From: Zhouia spongiae
GTDB taxonomy: Bacteria; Bacteroidota; Bacteroidia; Flavobacteriales; Flavobacteriaceae
Reading direction: 5' to 3'
DNA length: 64,000 bases
Assembly: GCF_022760175.1 (NCBI RefSeq)
Contig: NZ_CP094326.1
Location: 1,724,804 to 1,788,803, forward strand
Positions 18,228 through 28,100 of this stretch are shown here, one piece after another (the first letter of the stretch is position 1; the number at the start of each line of letters is the position of its first letter). The notes beneath the pieces were generated by a model. That model searched no databases and was not told the origin of the DNA. It saw nothing but the letters and a program-made list of their open reading frames with translations. The position numbers and the translations under genes were made by a program.

Positions 18228-20132
18228 ATGTTAAACGTACATAATTTATCGGTTTCGTTCAGTGGCGAAGTATTGTTTGATGAAGTCTCATTCAGGTTGA
18301 ATCCCGGAGACAGGGTCGGACTCATAGGAAAAAACGGAGCAGGAAAATCTACCATGCTGAAATTGTTGTCTAAAGAATATGAAGCCGATACCGGAGTTAT
18401 TGCGACCGACAAAGAAGTACAGATCGGATTTTTAAAACAGGATATTGATTTTGTTAAGGGAAGAACCGTGCTGGAAGAAGCATATCAGGCCTTTGAAGAA
18501 ATTAAAGGGCTGGAGTTAAAGATAGACAAGATCAATCATCTGCTGGCAACCAGAACCGATTATGAAAGTGAAGAATATCACCAACTGATGGTCGATCTGA
18601 ACGATGTTACGCACCGTTATGAAGTGTTGGGGGGATACAATTATCAGGGTAATACGGAAAAAGTACTTCAGGGACTTGGTTTCAGGCGGGAAGATTTTAA
18701 TAAACTTACAGATTCTTTTTCCGGAGGCTGGCGAATGCGTATCGAACTGGCAAAATTGTTACTTCAGGATAACGATGTGCTGCTGCTGGATGAACCTACA
18801 AACCACCTCGATATAGAATCGATTATCTGGTTAGAACAGTTTTTAAATACATATAGCGGCGCTGTAGTAATTGTATCGCACGATAAGATGTTTTTAGACA
18901 ATGTAACCAACAGAACTATCGAGATTTCTTTAGGAAAGATATATGATTATAATAAGCCTTATAGTAAATACCTTGAGCTACGGGCAGAGATGAGAGAGCA
19001 GCAGATGAACGCTCAGAAAAATCAGGAAAAGCAGATCCAGCAAACTGAAAAACTGATTGAAAAGTTCAGGGCCAAGGCGAGTAAAGCTTCAATGGCTCAA
19101 TCGTTAATTAAAAAACTCGATCGTATAGATCGTATTGAAGTTGATGATGAGGATAATGCAGTAATGAATGTTCGTTTTCCTGTGTCCGTCCAGCCGGGAA
19201 AGGTAGTTCTGGAAGCAGAAGGAGCCTCTAAGAATTATGGAGAAAAAGAAGTGTTGAAAAACGTAGACCTGTTAGTGGAAAGAGGGAGCAAAACAGCATT
19301 TGTCGGTCAAAACGGACAAGGGAAGACCACGCTGGCTAAAATGATCGTCGGAGAAACAGATTATACCGGTACACTAAAGCTTGGACATAATGTACAATTG
19401 GGATATTTTGCCCAAAACCAGGCAGATTACCTTGATGGAGAAAAAACAGTGTTAGATACGATGCTCGATGCTGCAACAGACGGGAATCGGGTGAAGGTAA
19501 GAGATATGCTCGGCTCTTTTCTGTTTAGAGGGGATGAAGTAGATAAAAAAGTAAAAGTGCTTTCCGGAGGAGAAAGAAACAGGCTTGCTTTGTGTAAAAT
19601 GCTTTTGCATCCTTTTAATGTTCTGGTGATGGATGAGCCTACAAACCACCTCGATATTAAATCGAAAAATGTGCTGAAAGGGGCACTGCAAAACTTCGAA
19701 GGAACATTGATCCTCGTTTCACACGACCGTGATTTTCTTCAGGGACTAACAAATAAAGTGTATGAGTTTCGCGATAGAAAAATAAAAGAATACCTCGGAG
19801 ACATAAACTTCTATCTGGAGCAAAGAAAAGTTGAGGATTTCAGAGAGATTGAGAAACGTGAAAAAGTAAAAGAAGAGAAGGAAGTTTCAACAGGTGCCGT
19901 TTCATATGAAGACCAGAAAAAGCTAAAAACACTAAAGAATAGACTCAGTAAGGTAGAATCCCAGATAGATGAGCTCGAAAAGCAGATCCGGGAGGCAGAT
20001 ATCAAATTAGCAGAGCACTATGATCAGCTTTCCGAGGATACTTCTTTTTTTGAAGAATACTCAAAGATGAAAAAAAGCTTAGAAGAGCTGGTGAACGAAT
20101 GGGAGAGGATTGTGGAGGAGGTCGAGGGCTAG
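18228..20132 (+). CDS. ABC-F family ATPase (Uup/YdiF-like)
   Basis: 634 residues with two ABC nucleotide-binding domains and no membrane segment. First domain: Walker A GKNGAGKST near residue 36, signature FSGGWRMRIELAK, Walker B VLLLDEPTNHLD. Second domain: Walker A GQNGQGKTT near residue 365, signature LSGGERNRLALCK, Walker B VLVMDEPTNHLD. The P-site tRNA-interaction linker between them is Lys/Gln-rich (MREQQMNAQKNQEKQIQQTE). The C-terminus (residues 555-634) is a coiled coil as in Uup. ABC-F proteins act on the ribosome or on replication-linked DNA structures; which applies here is not visible. Confidence 0.95.
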   Translation: MLNVHNLSVSFSGEVLFDEVSFRLNPGDRVGLIGKNGAGKSTMLKLLSKEYEADTGVIATDKEVQIGFLKQDIDFVKGRTVLEEAYQAFEEIKGLELKIDKINHLLATRTDYESEEYHQLMVDLNDVTHRYEVLGGYNYQGNTEKVLQGLGFRREDFNKLTDSFSGGWRMRIELAKLLLQDNDVLLLDEPTNHLDIESIIWLEQFLNTYSGAVVIVSHDKMFLDNVTNRTIEISLGKIYDYNKPYSKYLELRAEMREQQMNAQKNQEKQIQQTEKLIEKFRAKASKASMAQSLIKKLDRIDRIEVDDEDNAVMNVRFPVSVQPGKVVLEAEGASKNYGEKEVLKNVDLLVERGSKTAFVGQNGQGKTTLAKMIVGETDYTGTLKLGHNVQLGYFAQNQADYLDGEKTVLDTMLDAATDGNRVKVRDMLGSFLFRGDEVDKKVKVLSGGERNRLALCKMLLHPFNVLVMDEPTNHLDIKSKNVLKGALQNFEGTLILVSHDRDFLQGLTNKVYEFRDRKIKEYLGDINFYLEQRKVEDFREIEKREKVKEEKEVSTGAVSYEDQKKLKTLKNRLSKVESQIDELEKQIREADIKLAEHYDQLSEDTSFFEEYSKMKKSLEELVNEWERIVEEVEG

Positions 20133-20149
20133 TCACAAATGATAAAAGG

Positions 20150-20332
20150 ATGATTGAACACTTTTTTCAATGCCCGTATTGCTGGGAGCAGGTATCTGTA
20201 CTTGTCGATACATCGATACCTGAACAATCTTATATAGAAGATTGCGAGGTGTGTTGTAACCCGGTCAGATTAAATGTTTCGTGTCAATATGATAAAATAA
20301 TTGTTTTTGAAGCACTTAACACAGAACAATAA
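20150..20332 (+). CDS. CPXCG-motif cysteine-rich protein
   Basis: 60 residues from the ATG at 20150, 17 nt after the ABC-F stop. The first motif FQCPYCWEQVSVLVD and a second pair CEVCCNPVRLNV form a small zinc-ribbon, the pattern of the CPXCG-motif family. A longer frame from 20099 overlaps the ABC-F gene and adds non-conserved residues, so it is rejected. It is likely co-transcribed with the ABC-F gene; function unknown. Confidence 0.85.
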   Translation: MIEHFFQCPYCWEQVSVLVDTSIPEQSYIEDCEVCCNPVRLNVSCQYDKIIVFEALNTEQ

Positions 20333-20348
20333 ACAGATAACAATGCTC

Positions 20349-20382
20349 TTTGTATACTATTTAAAGAGATTTTATATCTTTA
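20349..20382 (+). promoter_or_regulatory. candidate promoter of the DUF4403 gene
   Basis: TTTG (20349-20352), 22 nt, TATCTTTA (20375-20382, one mismatch). It lies 35 nt before the ATG at 20418 and inside a longer reading of that gene, which supports the shorter start. Confidence 0.6.
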
Positions 20383-20417
20383 AAAACCAATCTTTAAGAA
20401 CATTAAACTACCTCTCG

Positions 20418-21830
20418 ATGAAAAAAAAATGGCTTTCTGAATTGCCATATGTGTTCAGCCTTTTATTAGTAACAGCAATACAAGTCGGCTGTTCTTCCTC
20501 AACACAAATAACGACCCTGAAACCGGAACCCGATCGGGCAAGCCCGCTGATTTATGAGAATTCATATTCTTTTATAAATATTCCGGTAACCATACATCTG
20601 AAAGATATAGAAAGAATAACCAATAGCTCGCTGGAAGGGCTCGTTTATGAGGATGATGATTTTGAAGATGACGATTTAAAAATGAAAGTATGGAAACAGG
20701 AAGCGATATCAATAACAAATGAAAATGGCAGATTAAAAACCGTTTTGCCTCTTAAGGCATTAGTTAAATATCGTTTTAGCGCAGATAAGTTTGGTATTCC
20801 GATAGAAGATGTCAGAGACATTCATTTAGATGGCGTGGTGACTCTTATAAGTGATGTGGGGCTTACAAACTGGCAGCTCAAGACCAATACGAGATTAAAA
20901 TCGCTACAGTGGAACGAAGCGCCGACCATGAAGGTGTTGGGGCAGGCGATACCGGTTACCAGCCTGGTGAATCCTGCCGTAACTATTTTTAAATCGGTAA
21001 TTGAAGAGAGTATAGATCATTCCATACAGCAATCATTGGATTTCAAACCCAATATATTAGATGCACTGGAAACTATTTGCCGTCCGTTTGAAATGAGCGA
21101 GACCTATGAAAGCTGGCTTCGTGTGGTTCCGGAAGAACTGTATACTACAGATGCAACATTGCACGAGCAGGCAATAACGTTTAAAATGGGAATGAAATGT
21201 GCCATGGAAACCATAATCGGTGAAGAACCCGAAATAAAATTTGACAGGAATAAGATTGTATTAAAGCCGGTTGTTAAAATACCCGAGACGGTAACGGCTA
21301 ATATTGCTGCCATTTCTACATATAAAGATGCGTCGCGTATTATGTCGAAGAACTTTAAAGGGTATGAGTTTGGAGAAGGGAAGAAAAAAGTGACGGTACA
21401 AAATGTCGATATCTGGCAAAGAGAGAAGAAAATGATCATCGCCCTTCATGTAACAGGAAGTGTGAACGGGACTGTTTACTTAACAGGATATCCACAGTAT
21501 AATGAAGTCACCAAAGAGGTGTATTTTGATAAACTCGATTATGTGTTAGATACAAAGAATGCCCTGGTAAAATCTGCACAATGGCTCGCAGGGAATTATA
21601 TGCTTTTACAATTTCAGGAAAAATGCAGGTACTCCATAGAACCGAACCTGATGGAAGGCAAGAAGAATATTGAACACTATCTAGATAACTATTCACCTGT
21701 TAAAGGGGTGTATGTTAATGGGGCGGTAGAAGATATCAGCTTTAAGAAGATCCAGCTTACCAATAAAGCTTTAATCGCTTTTATTGAAGTAAAAGGAAAG
21801 GTAGCTGTTGATGTAAATGGTGTAGAATGA
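20418..21830 (+). CDS. DUF4403 family lipoprotein
   Basis: 470 residues from the ATG at 20418. The N-terminus (MKKKWLSELPYVFSLLLVTA then IQVGC) is a lipoprotein signal with Cys near residue 25. The mature protein is beta-rich, with INIPVTIHLKDIERITNSS near residue 55 and DGVVTLISDVGLTNWQLKT near residue 140. Two related halves are likely (compare DKFGIPIEDVRDIHLDGVVT with the later VDIWQREKKMIIALHVTGSV and VYLTGYPQYN). This layout fits DUF4403, a family of envelope proteins of unknown function with a tubular lipid-binding-like look. It is 85 bp downstream of the CPXCG gene with its own promoter box. Confidence 0.85.
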   Translation: MKKKWLSELPYVFSLLLVTAIQVGCSSSTQITTLKPEPDRASPLIYENSYSFINIPVTIHLKDIERITNSSLEGLVYEDDDFEDDDLKMKVWKQEAISITNENGRLKTVLPLKALVKYRFSADKFGIPIEDVRDIHLDGVVTLISDVGLTNWQLKTNTRLKSLQWNEAPTMKVLGQAIPVTSLVNPAVTIFKSVIEESIDHSIQQSLDFKPNILDALETICRPFEMSETYESWLRVVPEELYTTDATLHEQAITFKMGMKCAMETIIGEEPEIKFDRNKIVLKPVVKIPETVTANIAAISTYKDASRIMSKNFKGYEFGEGKKKVTVQNVDIWQREKKMIIALHVTGSVNGTVYLTGYPQYNEVTKEVYFDKLDYVLDTKNALVKSAQWLAGNYMLLQFQEKCRYSIEPNLMEGKKNIEHYLDNYSPVKGVYVNGAVEDISFKKIQLTNKALIAFIEVKGKVAVDVNGVE

Positions 21831-21903
21831 CAATGATTTAAAAGCGGCTTGAATCTCCAGTTTTATTTTCTTAAAGCCATATTAAAACAACTGGTATGTT
21901 TTA

Positions 21904-21935
21904 TTTGGTTTTGTTTTTGTCGATTGATACTTTCG
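21904..21935 (+). promoter_or_regulatory. candidate promoter of the BNR-repeat gene
   Basis: TTTG (21904-21907), 20 nt, TACTTTCG (21928-21935, one mismatch to TAnnTTTG), 31 nt before the ATG at 21967. Confidence 0.55.
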
Positions 21936-21966
21936 AAATGTTTTTTATAGGTTAAATACTGAAAGT

Positions 21967-24690
21967 ATGATAAAAAGAAAAGGAGTTTTAAGGCTGGTCC
22001 TTGTTTGTTCGCTTTGTATAGTATATGGAGTGTTAATGTCTTTTGTGAATGATGAAAGTTCCATCGGAAAAGGAAAAAATGCCGAGCTTCAAAAAAAACT
22101 ATACTGGTCAGGGCAACACAAATTATCTTTATGGTATAATTTAATGTCTCACAAAGGAGCCGGTTTTTTTGAGGTCAGAGATCAGTTTTCAGCCTATTTT
22201 TCGAAAAACCCCTACATAAAGACTTCCGAAGTAAAGCAATACAAAAAGTACATGGCGGCATATTATCCGAATATAGATGCTGCCGGAAATTTTATTGTAC
22301 CGATAGAAAATGGAGAGGTAAACAGAAAAAAGCCTAAAGCCGGAAATGATTGGAGGCAATTGTTTCTAAAGTGGAATTCAAAGCAGGATAATGCAGGTGT
22401 AGGGGTATTGCGCTCCATTCGTATAAAACCGGACGAGCCGGAAACTGTTCTGGCGGGAGCTGCAACAGCAGGTATATGGAAAACGAGGAATTCGGGAGAA
22501 GACTGGATGCTGGTGTCAGGGGCTGTTCCGGAAGTTGAATGGGTGAATGAGATCATTTATAGTCGTAAAGATCCCAAAGTAGTCTACGCTGCAACAAATA
22601 TCGGTGTTGTAAAATCTGTAAATGCAGGAGATGACTGGAGTTATACAAGTTTAAAAAAGACTTTCCCCGATAAGTTTGGAAGCCTGTTGTGGATAGATGT
22701 GCCCTCAATAAGTAGTGACATTATTTATGCTACTGCAGAAGAAAAAGGAGTGTATACGCTGTATCAGTCGGAAGATGGAGGAAATTCATGGGTAGAAAAT
22801 TATCAAACTGACAATAAGATATGGGATATGAAGGTAAAGCCCGACGATCCTGCCGTGGTTTATATCCTGGAAGAATCAGAGAAAACCAAATGGATCAACT
22901 TTAAAAGATCAGAAACGAAAGGGAAGAGCTTTAATCTGGTAAGTAAGGGCTTCCCTGTTGACCACGGCTCAAAAGCACATAGAGCACGTTTGGCTACAAC
23001 TCCGGCCAATAATAATGTAGTTTATATAGCTATTGGTTTTAACGGAGGTGGCAAGAACGACATGATCTCATTTTTTAAGTCTTCGGATGCCGGTAAAAGT
23101 TTCGAAAAGACATGCTGCGGAGACCGTGAAGAACCACTGGAAAATGCAATGGGACTTACTGATTTTCTGTATGATACATGTCACCTGGCTCAATTAACCT
23201 GGAATTTTGCGTTTACAGTTTCAGAAACAGATGAAAATGTATTGGCTTGTGCAGCAAACAAATTGAAAGTAAGTACTGATGGAGGAAAAACATGGCATTT
23301 TGATCTTAGCGGTGAAGTTATCAAAGGCAGGGAGTATGATAAATATCCAACCAACAATGTGCATACGGGAGTGCACGGAGATCACCACGGGCTTTCCATA
23401 GTAGGAGATCATATTTGGAACGGTAATGACGGAGGAGCTTATTATTCTTCTGATGGCGGAAAAACCTTGGTGAAAGACAAAACAGATGGTTTGGGGATTC
23501 AGGAATTATGGGGATTTGGACAGTCGTTTAAAAATGATATTATGGCTGTTGGTTTAAATCATAACCGGATATGCTTTAGGGATGATGATGTGTACGGAGG
23601 CTGGATTGGTGTAAACGGAGCCGATGCAATGGCGGCAAATGTAAATCCGATAGACGATCAGTATATGTATACTCACCCGTGGGGGCACCAAAGGGTGAAA
23701 CGCTCACTTGAGGGAGTTAATGGGCATCAGTTTCAGGATTTAGGAATAGAGTTGGGGTATATAACTCTTGATAACCTTGAGTTTCATCCTCATAAATACT
23801 ATACTATTTACGGTAGCGATTATGGGGATAGAAATAAAACCTATTTGTTAAAGAAAACGGTCGATAATGCGAAATCGTGGCAGACCATAAATTCATTTAC
23901 AGCAGAAAAGAAAAATGCTGTTTCGGTTAAGGCCAGCTTTGCCAATGCAGATTATGTTTATGCAGTAGTAGAACCTAACAAGGTTATAAAATCTATAGAC
24001 GAGGGTGAGACATGGGAGGAGATGAGTCCCCCAAGGAGTTTGGTGAAAGACTATGCATTATGGCGTCTTGCCGTCAGTGATCAAAACCCCGAACATATAT
24101 GGGTTACCGTAAAAGGGAATCAGGACCAGGTAAAAGTGATTGGTTCGATAGACGGGGGAGTGAATTGGTTTGATTATTCCGAGGGATTGCCTCCTTATGC
24201 TATTTATTCTATGATCTATCAGAGAGGGAGTGATGATATTATGTATGTGGGAACCCGACTGGGAGTGTATTACAGAAAAAAAGGCATGAAGCAATGGGAG
24301 TTATTCGGAAAAGGAATGCAAGCAGCAAACACCAGCTTTATGTTTATTAATTACGCGAAAGGAAAGTTACGAGTGGGTACATCAAGAGGATTGTGGGAGA
24401 ATGATCTTCTCGAATTAACGGCTCCTAAGGCAAACATCACTACAGACAAAACAGAAGTTTCTAAAGACGATCCATTTGTCAGGTTTGCTGACTATTCTGT
24501 AGTAGATCAGGATGCAGAATATCAATGGGAATTTCCGGGAGGAACTCCTTCAAGTTCAACAGAAGAAAGGCCTGTTGTGTCATATGAGAATGCTTCCGGA
24601 GGAAAATACGATGTGATCCTGACGGTTAAAGACAAGCGGGGTAGGAGTACGCAAACCTTAAAGGGATTTATTTCATGTAAGATAGATTAG
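21967..24690 (+). CDS. secreted BNR/sortilin-like beta-propeller protein with C-terminal PKD domain
   Basis: 907 residues. An N-terminal hydrophobic segment (GVLRLVLVCSLCIVYGVLMS) should direct export. Asp-box/BNR motifs recur along the chain: TRNSGEDWML, SEDGGNSWVE, SSDAGKSFEK, STDGGKTWHF, SIDEGETWEE, SIDGGVNWFD, as in VPS10/sortilin-type or sialidase-like propellers. The last 80 residues are a PKD domain (YQWEFPGGTPSSS then GGKYDVILTVKDKRGRS). Related flavobacterial proteins commonly end with a type IX sorting domain, but here the stop comes right after the PKD domain. Role unknown: it may bind or cleave a glycan or protein. It has its own promoter box and is followed by intergenic repeats. 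Confidence 0.85.
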   Translation: MIKRKGVLRLVLVCSLCIVYGVLMSFVNDESSIGKGKNAELQKKLYWSGQHKLSLWYNLMSHKGAGFFEVRDQFSAYFSKNPYIKTSEVKQYKKYMAAYYPNIDAAGNFIVPIENGEVNRKKPKAGNDWRQLFLKWNSKQDNAGVGVLRSIRIKPDEPETVLAGAATAGIWKTRNSGEDWMLVSGAVPEVEWVNEIIYSRKDPKVVYAATNIGVVKSVNAGDDWSYTSLKKTFPDKFGSLLWIDVPSISSDIIYATAEEKGVYTLYQSEDGGNSWVENYQTDNKIWDMKVKPDDPAVVYILEESEKTKWINFKRSETKGKSFNLVSKGFPVDHGSKAHRARLATTPANNNVVYIAIGFNGGGKNDMISFFKSSDAGKSFEKTCCGDREEPLENAMGLTDFLYDTCHLAQLTWNFAFTVSETDENVLACAANKLKVSTDGGKTWHFDLSGEVIKGREYDKYPTNNVHTGVHGDHHGLSIVGDHIWNGNDGGAYYSSDGGKTLVKDKTDGLGIQELWGFGQSFKNDIMAVGLNHNRICFRDDDVYGGWIGVNGADAMAANVNPIDDQYMYTHPWGHQRVKRSLEGVNGHQFQDLGIELGYITLDNLEFHPHKYYTIYGSDYGDRNKTYLLKKTVDNAKSWQTINSFTAEKKNAVSVKASFANADYVYAVVEPNKVIKSIDEGETWEEMSPPRSLVKDYALWRLAVSDQNPEHIWVTVKGNQDQVKVIGSIDGGVNWFDYSEGLPPYAIYSMIYQRGSDDIMYVGTRLGVYYRKKGMKQWELFGKGMQAANTSFMFINYAKGKLRVGTSRGLWENDLLELTAPKANITTDKTEVSKDDPFVRFADYSVVDQDAEYQWEFPGGTPSSSTEERPVVSYENASGGKYDVILTVKDKRGRSTQTLKGFISCKID

Positions 24691-24723
24691 GCTGAAGAGG
24701 AAGCTTACTCAAACGATAAAAGA

Positions 24724-24905
24724 AAGAAGGTGTCTGAAAAGAGGTGAAAGTTGTCAGTTCGAGCATTACTGAAATGAAAACATATCTTCATTGAAAGTGC
24801 GTAGCGTGGCCGGCGGGAACGAATCGGAATTGATTATCAGTAGCTTCCGACTGCGCTCAACCTGATATTCAAAAATCAAAAAGACTTTTTAGCCCCCTTT
24901 TTTTT
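24724..24905. repeat. R1-type intergenic hairpin repeat, copy 1
   Basis: The ends are inverted copies: AAAGAAGGTGTCTGAAAAG (24724-24742) against the complement of AAAGACTTTTTAGCCCCC (24880-24897). The next inner segments also pair (TTGTCAGTTCGAGC against the complement of GCGCTCAACCTGAT), so the whole stretch can fold as a long imperfect hairpin. The same end sequences recur at 34595-34731, 54711-54827 and, in short form, 29638-29676. Confidence 0.7.
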
Positions 24906-24911
24906 ATTTTA

Positions 24912-24993
24912 ACAGACCTTCTTTACGCGATAGTCGGGATTTATCCCGTAAAGCTATCTGGAGCTCCGGGGCTTGCTCCGAGGAAGTTTACGA
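24912..24993 (+). repeat. R2-type intergenic repeat, partial copy C
   Basis: It matches the last third of the R2 repeats at 34741-34937 and 40334-40511: CAGACCTTCTTTACGC at the left and GGGGCTTGCTCCGAGG (24968-24983) then AGTTTAC at the right. A CGGGGC-TT-GCTCCG hairpin is kept. It directly follows R1 copy 1, the same order as at 34.6-34.9 kb. Confidence 0.7.
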
Positions 24994-25190
24994 GGTAATA
25001 TCCGTTATATGTTTAGCTGGGTTTTCTTGTAAACCCTGATGATTCATGTTAAAATTTTCAACTTAGGTAGATGCGTTGATACCGGGCCGTATACAGGTAA
25101 CAAATATCAAATCTTTATGCGCGTTTATTAGTTTGCCCGCGGCCGGTTATGATAAGACTTTACTTTTACACAAAAATAAAGTATTATATC
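24994..25190. other. remainder of the intergenic region before the two-gene unit
   Basis: About 200 bp with no coding frame of note and no clear promoter; TATGTTTA near 25007 is a weak -7 candidate. Confidence 0.3.
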
Positions 25191-28100
25191 ATGAATGAAT
25201 CAACATCTTTTGATGAAATATATAACTCCCTGAAGAAATCTGAGCTCATACAAGAAGATAAGTTTATCCGGTTATACGATGCACTTCGCGATGAAACAGA
25301 AATAGGGAAAGGAGAGCCTAAAGTATACACTCAGGGACAATTTGCAGGGAAAATTCAAAACCTTATTTACGGTTTGCCTCAATACGATCAGGTGTTATTG
25401 AAACTTTTGGAGAAAGATGATGGTATAGCGTTGGTAAAGGAAAGTTTGATAAGATATATTCAAACCCATTACGGCCCGGATAATATCCATGAAATTAAAG
25501 TTGATTTAACTGATAAAGTGTCTTTAGGAGCTGCCCTCGATAAAATGTACCTGAATATTTCTGACAGGGAAAGGTTGCAGCAGATGTTCAATTACCCAAA
25601 AGATTTTTCATATGCGTTTCTTTTAAAAGAACCCGAAGAAGGGTATGTCAGATACGTCGATGAATTTGATGTTGAAGTGCGTTTTTTTGATGCATGTCTG
25701 GGGTTTCCGGAATTAAAAGAAAAGGTGCTGAAGTATATAAAAATGATAAATGCATTTCATTATACTTTGGGGAGTGAGGGCGATATCAGGAATAATAAAC
25801 AGAATGTGATTTTTGAGGCACCAATGCATGCTTTATTAAAACAAAGTTCTGAATATATTCCTTTGATGGTTGAATGTTTTGGATTGTTTGACAGGTGGCA
25901 TGATGTGTCGGCATTGGAGTTAATTCCGTTTGTGTTTAACAGGTATGCCGGAGAACCGGAGATGATCTATCTGTACGCTGCGGTTTATAGCAGGGCTTGT
26001 GCAGATTATGACTATTTCGATATGTTTGAAGAAGAGCTTTGTAAAAAACTTGCTGAAAAATCTTTTCGTGATAAATATATCAGGTTATTAGCCGAAGATC
26101 ATCTGGCATCCTCAATAGCTATGAATTTTGAATGTCGCGATCTCAGAGGGTACGATCTCGAAGATGAAATTGGAGACCGGACATGGGAGGATTACCTGGA
26201 TGAGTCTGCCATTGGTGATTTTTTAAAAGAGATCTGCGATAAAGAAGAATATGAAGAACTTACCGATTCTTTCAACCAGACGATACAAGATCTGATACAT
26301 AATCCCGCATTGGCAGATCATTCACTGTATCCGCCTTCATACGAAGAAATTACCGGGCTGAAACTTAATAGAGTAGGAGGTGTTGAGAAAGATCAAACGC
26401 CCCATGCTTCTGTAATATATGATGTTGCGGGAGCCGATTTTATCAGGTTTGAACAGAAGGATTATCTGATTCTGGCCGATGAAGGACTTGTAAGAATAGT
26501 AGATTTTGATACGAAAAAACAGATCACGGTCAGGAACCTGCTCCATGAGACCGCAGAAGTGAGTTCAATGCACACCACACATGATATTAAACCCCACAGC
26601 CCTGTGCATTTTATTACCGATACAGACGATATTATACAAGGGTGGCATTTGAGTTCAGGCCTGGACTGTTTTAAGATAAAAGCTCCCTCAAAAGGAATAT
26701 TTTTAAGTGGCGACGGAACAAGGCTCGTAATGATTCTAAGGAAGAAAGGCGATGACTTTGAACCAGACCATGATTATAGCGGGGTTAAGATCGATGTAGA
26801 TTTATCCAAAGAAGAAAGAAATCAGGTTGTCTGTTTCGATTTAAAAACGATGACGGAGGTAAGTCGCTGGAAGTATAAGAAGAAGTATTCAGATCCTGTA
26901 TTTACTAAAGACGGAAAATACTTTATGGTATTGAAGGATAGTAAATTGTTGATTTTTGATGTGGATACCGGCGAGCTGATTAAAAAAACAGGGAAATTGG
27001 GTGATTATGGTATTTGCCTGGAACTTGCGGCCAGTAGCGACTCGCAGAAGGCGATAGTAGATAATTATGTGTATTCCCTGCCTGATGCAGAATTTGTTAA
27101 TAAGATCAATAATTTCACCTACGGAAAAATATACGTTTCCAGAGGAGATATTGTGGTGAGGTGTGGAGATGATGCGTTCACAGAAGGGATGTTCTGTTTT
27201 TCTGATGTAAACACAGGTGAGGAATTGGGGCGTATTGTAGTTGATAAAAACACGTATACCCCTCATACGGTTTTTTTCAGTCCATGTGGGCGATATTTTT
27301 TAGCAGATACGAATGACGAATTGAAAGTTTGGGATATTAGGGCTTTGTTTTCGGGGGCAGAACAAGAGGAGTTTGAATTCGAATTTCCTTCTGTACCGAT
27401 TGTAAGTTTTGTTGGCGGACGAGTCATATCATCTTCAACTGCTAAGTCCAATTACATAAATGAAAATTGTACTCCGAAGATCCTTCATTATGAAACAGGC
27501 AGGTTTCGCACTGAAACCTCCGCAGAGAGTTTTTGTGAAAGTGAAGAACTTAATAACCCAGAATTAATTGATCCCGAAAGCGCATTTATTCCTGAAGACG
27601 GAGATGTTATCGGGGTGCGGTTTACACCGGAAGCATTGGGTAGGCAACGTATTTTTGCTTTCAATGTTAAAGTGACTTTTCCCGAGACAACATGTTCCGA
27701 AACCGGAGACCGTATAACTTCTAGAGAATGGTTGCAGGAAGCAGAGGCCGATTGTAATTTCTTTGCCGGATATCAATTGAGTAGTGAAGACGCTTTAAAC
27801 ACAGGAACCTGGTCGATAGAAATATCGACTATTGAAGGGGAGCATTTCCTTCTAAGAAAATTATTTTATCTCAATAAGCCATTCAAAGCGGTTGATTACC
27901 AGGTTAAAAAGAAATTTTTCGGTTTATATGCAGATGAGAGCGGTGCAGCTTCCCCTGTTTCAGAAACAGCAAGAATTATAGGGAAACCCGGTATTTCATT
28001 TGGACTGCAATTTGCATTTAATTGTCCGGATTGTGAAGATAAATATTCATTTATGGGGGAGATCGATCACCCTGAAAAGGAAGATTCGGTTACAGGAATG

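Noticed and set aside
24691-25190. Possible CRISPR or retron-like array in the repeat-rich gap
   Set aside because: The repeats are inverted and of differing sequence; there is no series of equal direct repeats with spacers, no cas gene and no reverse transcriptase.
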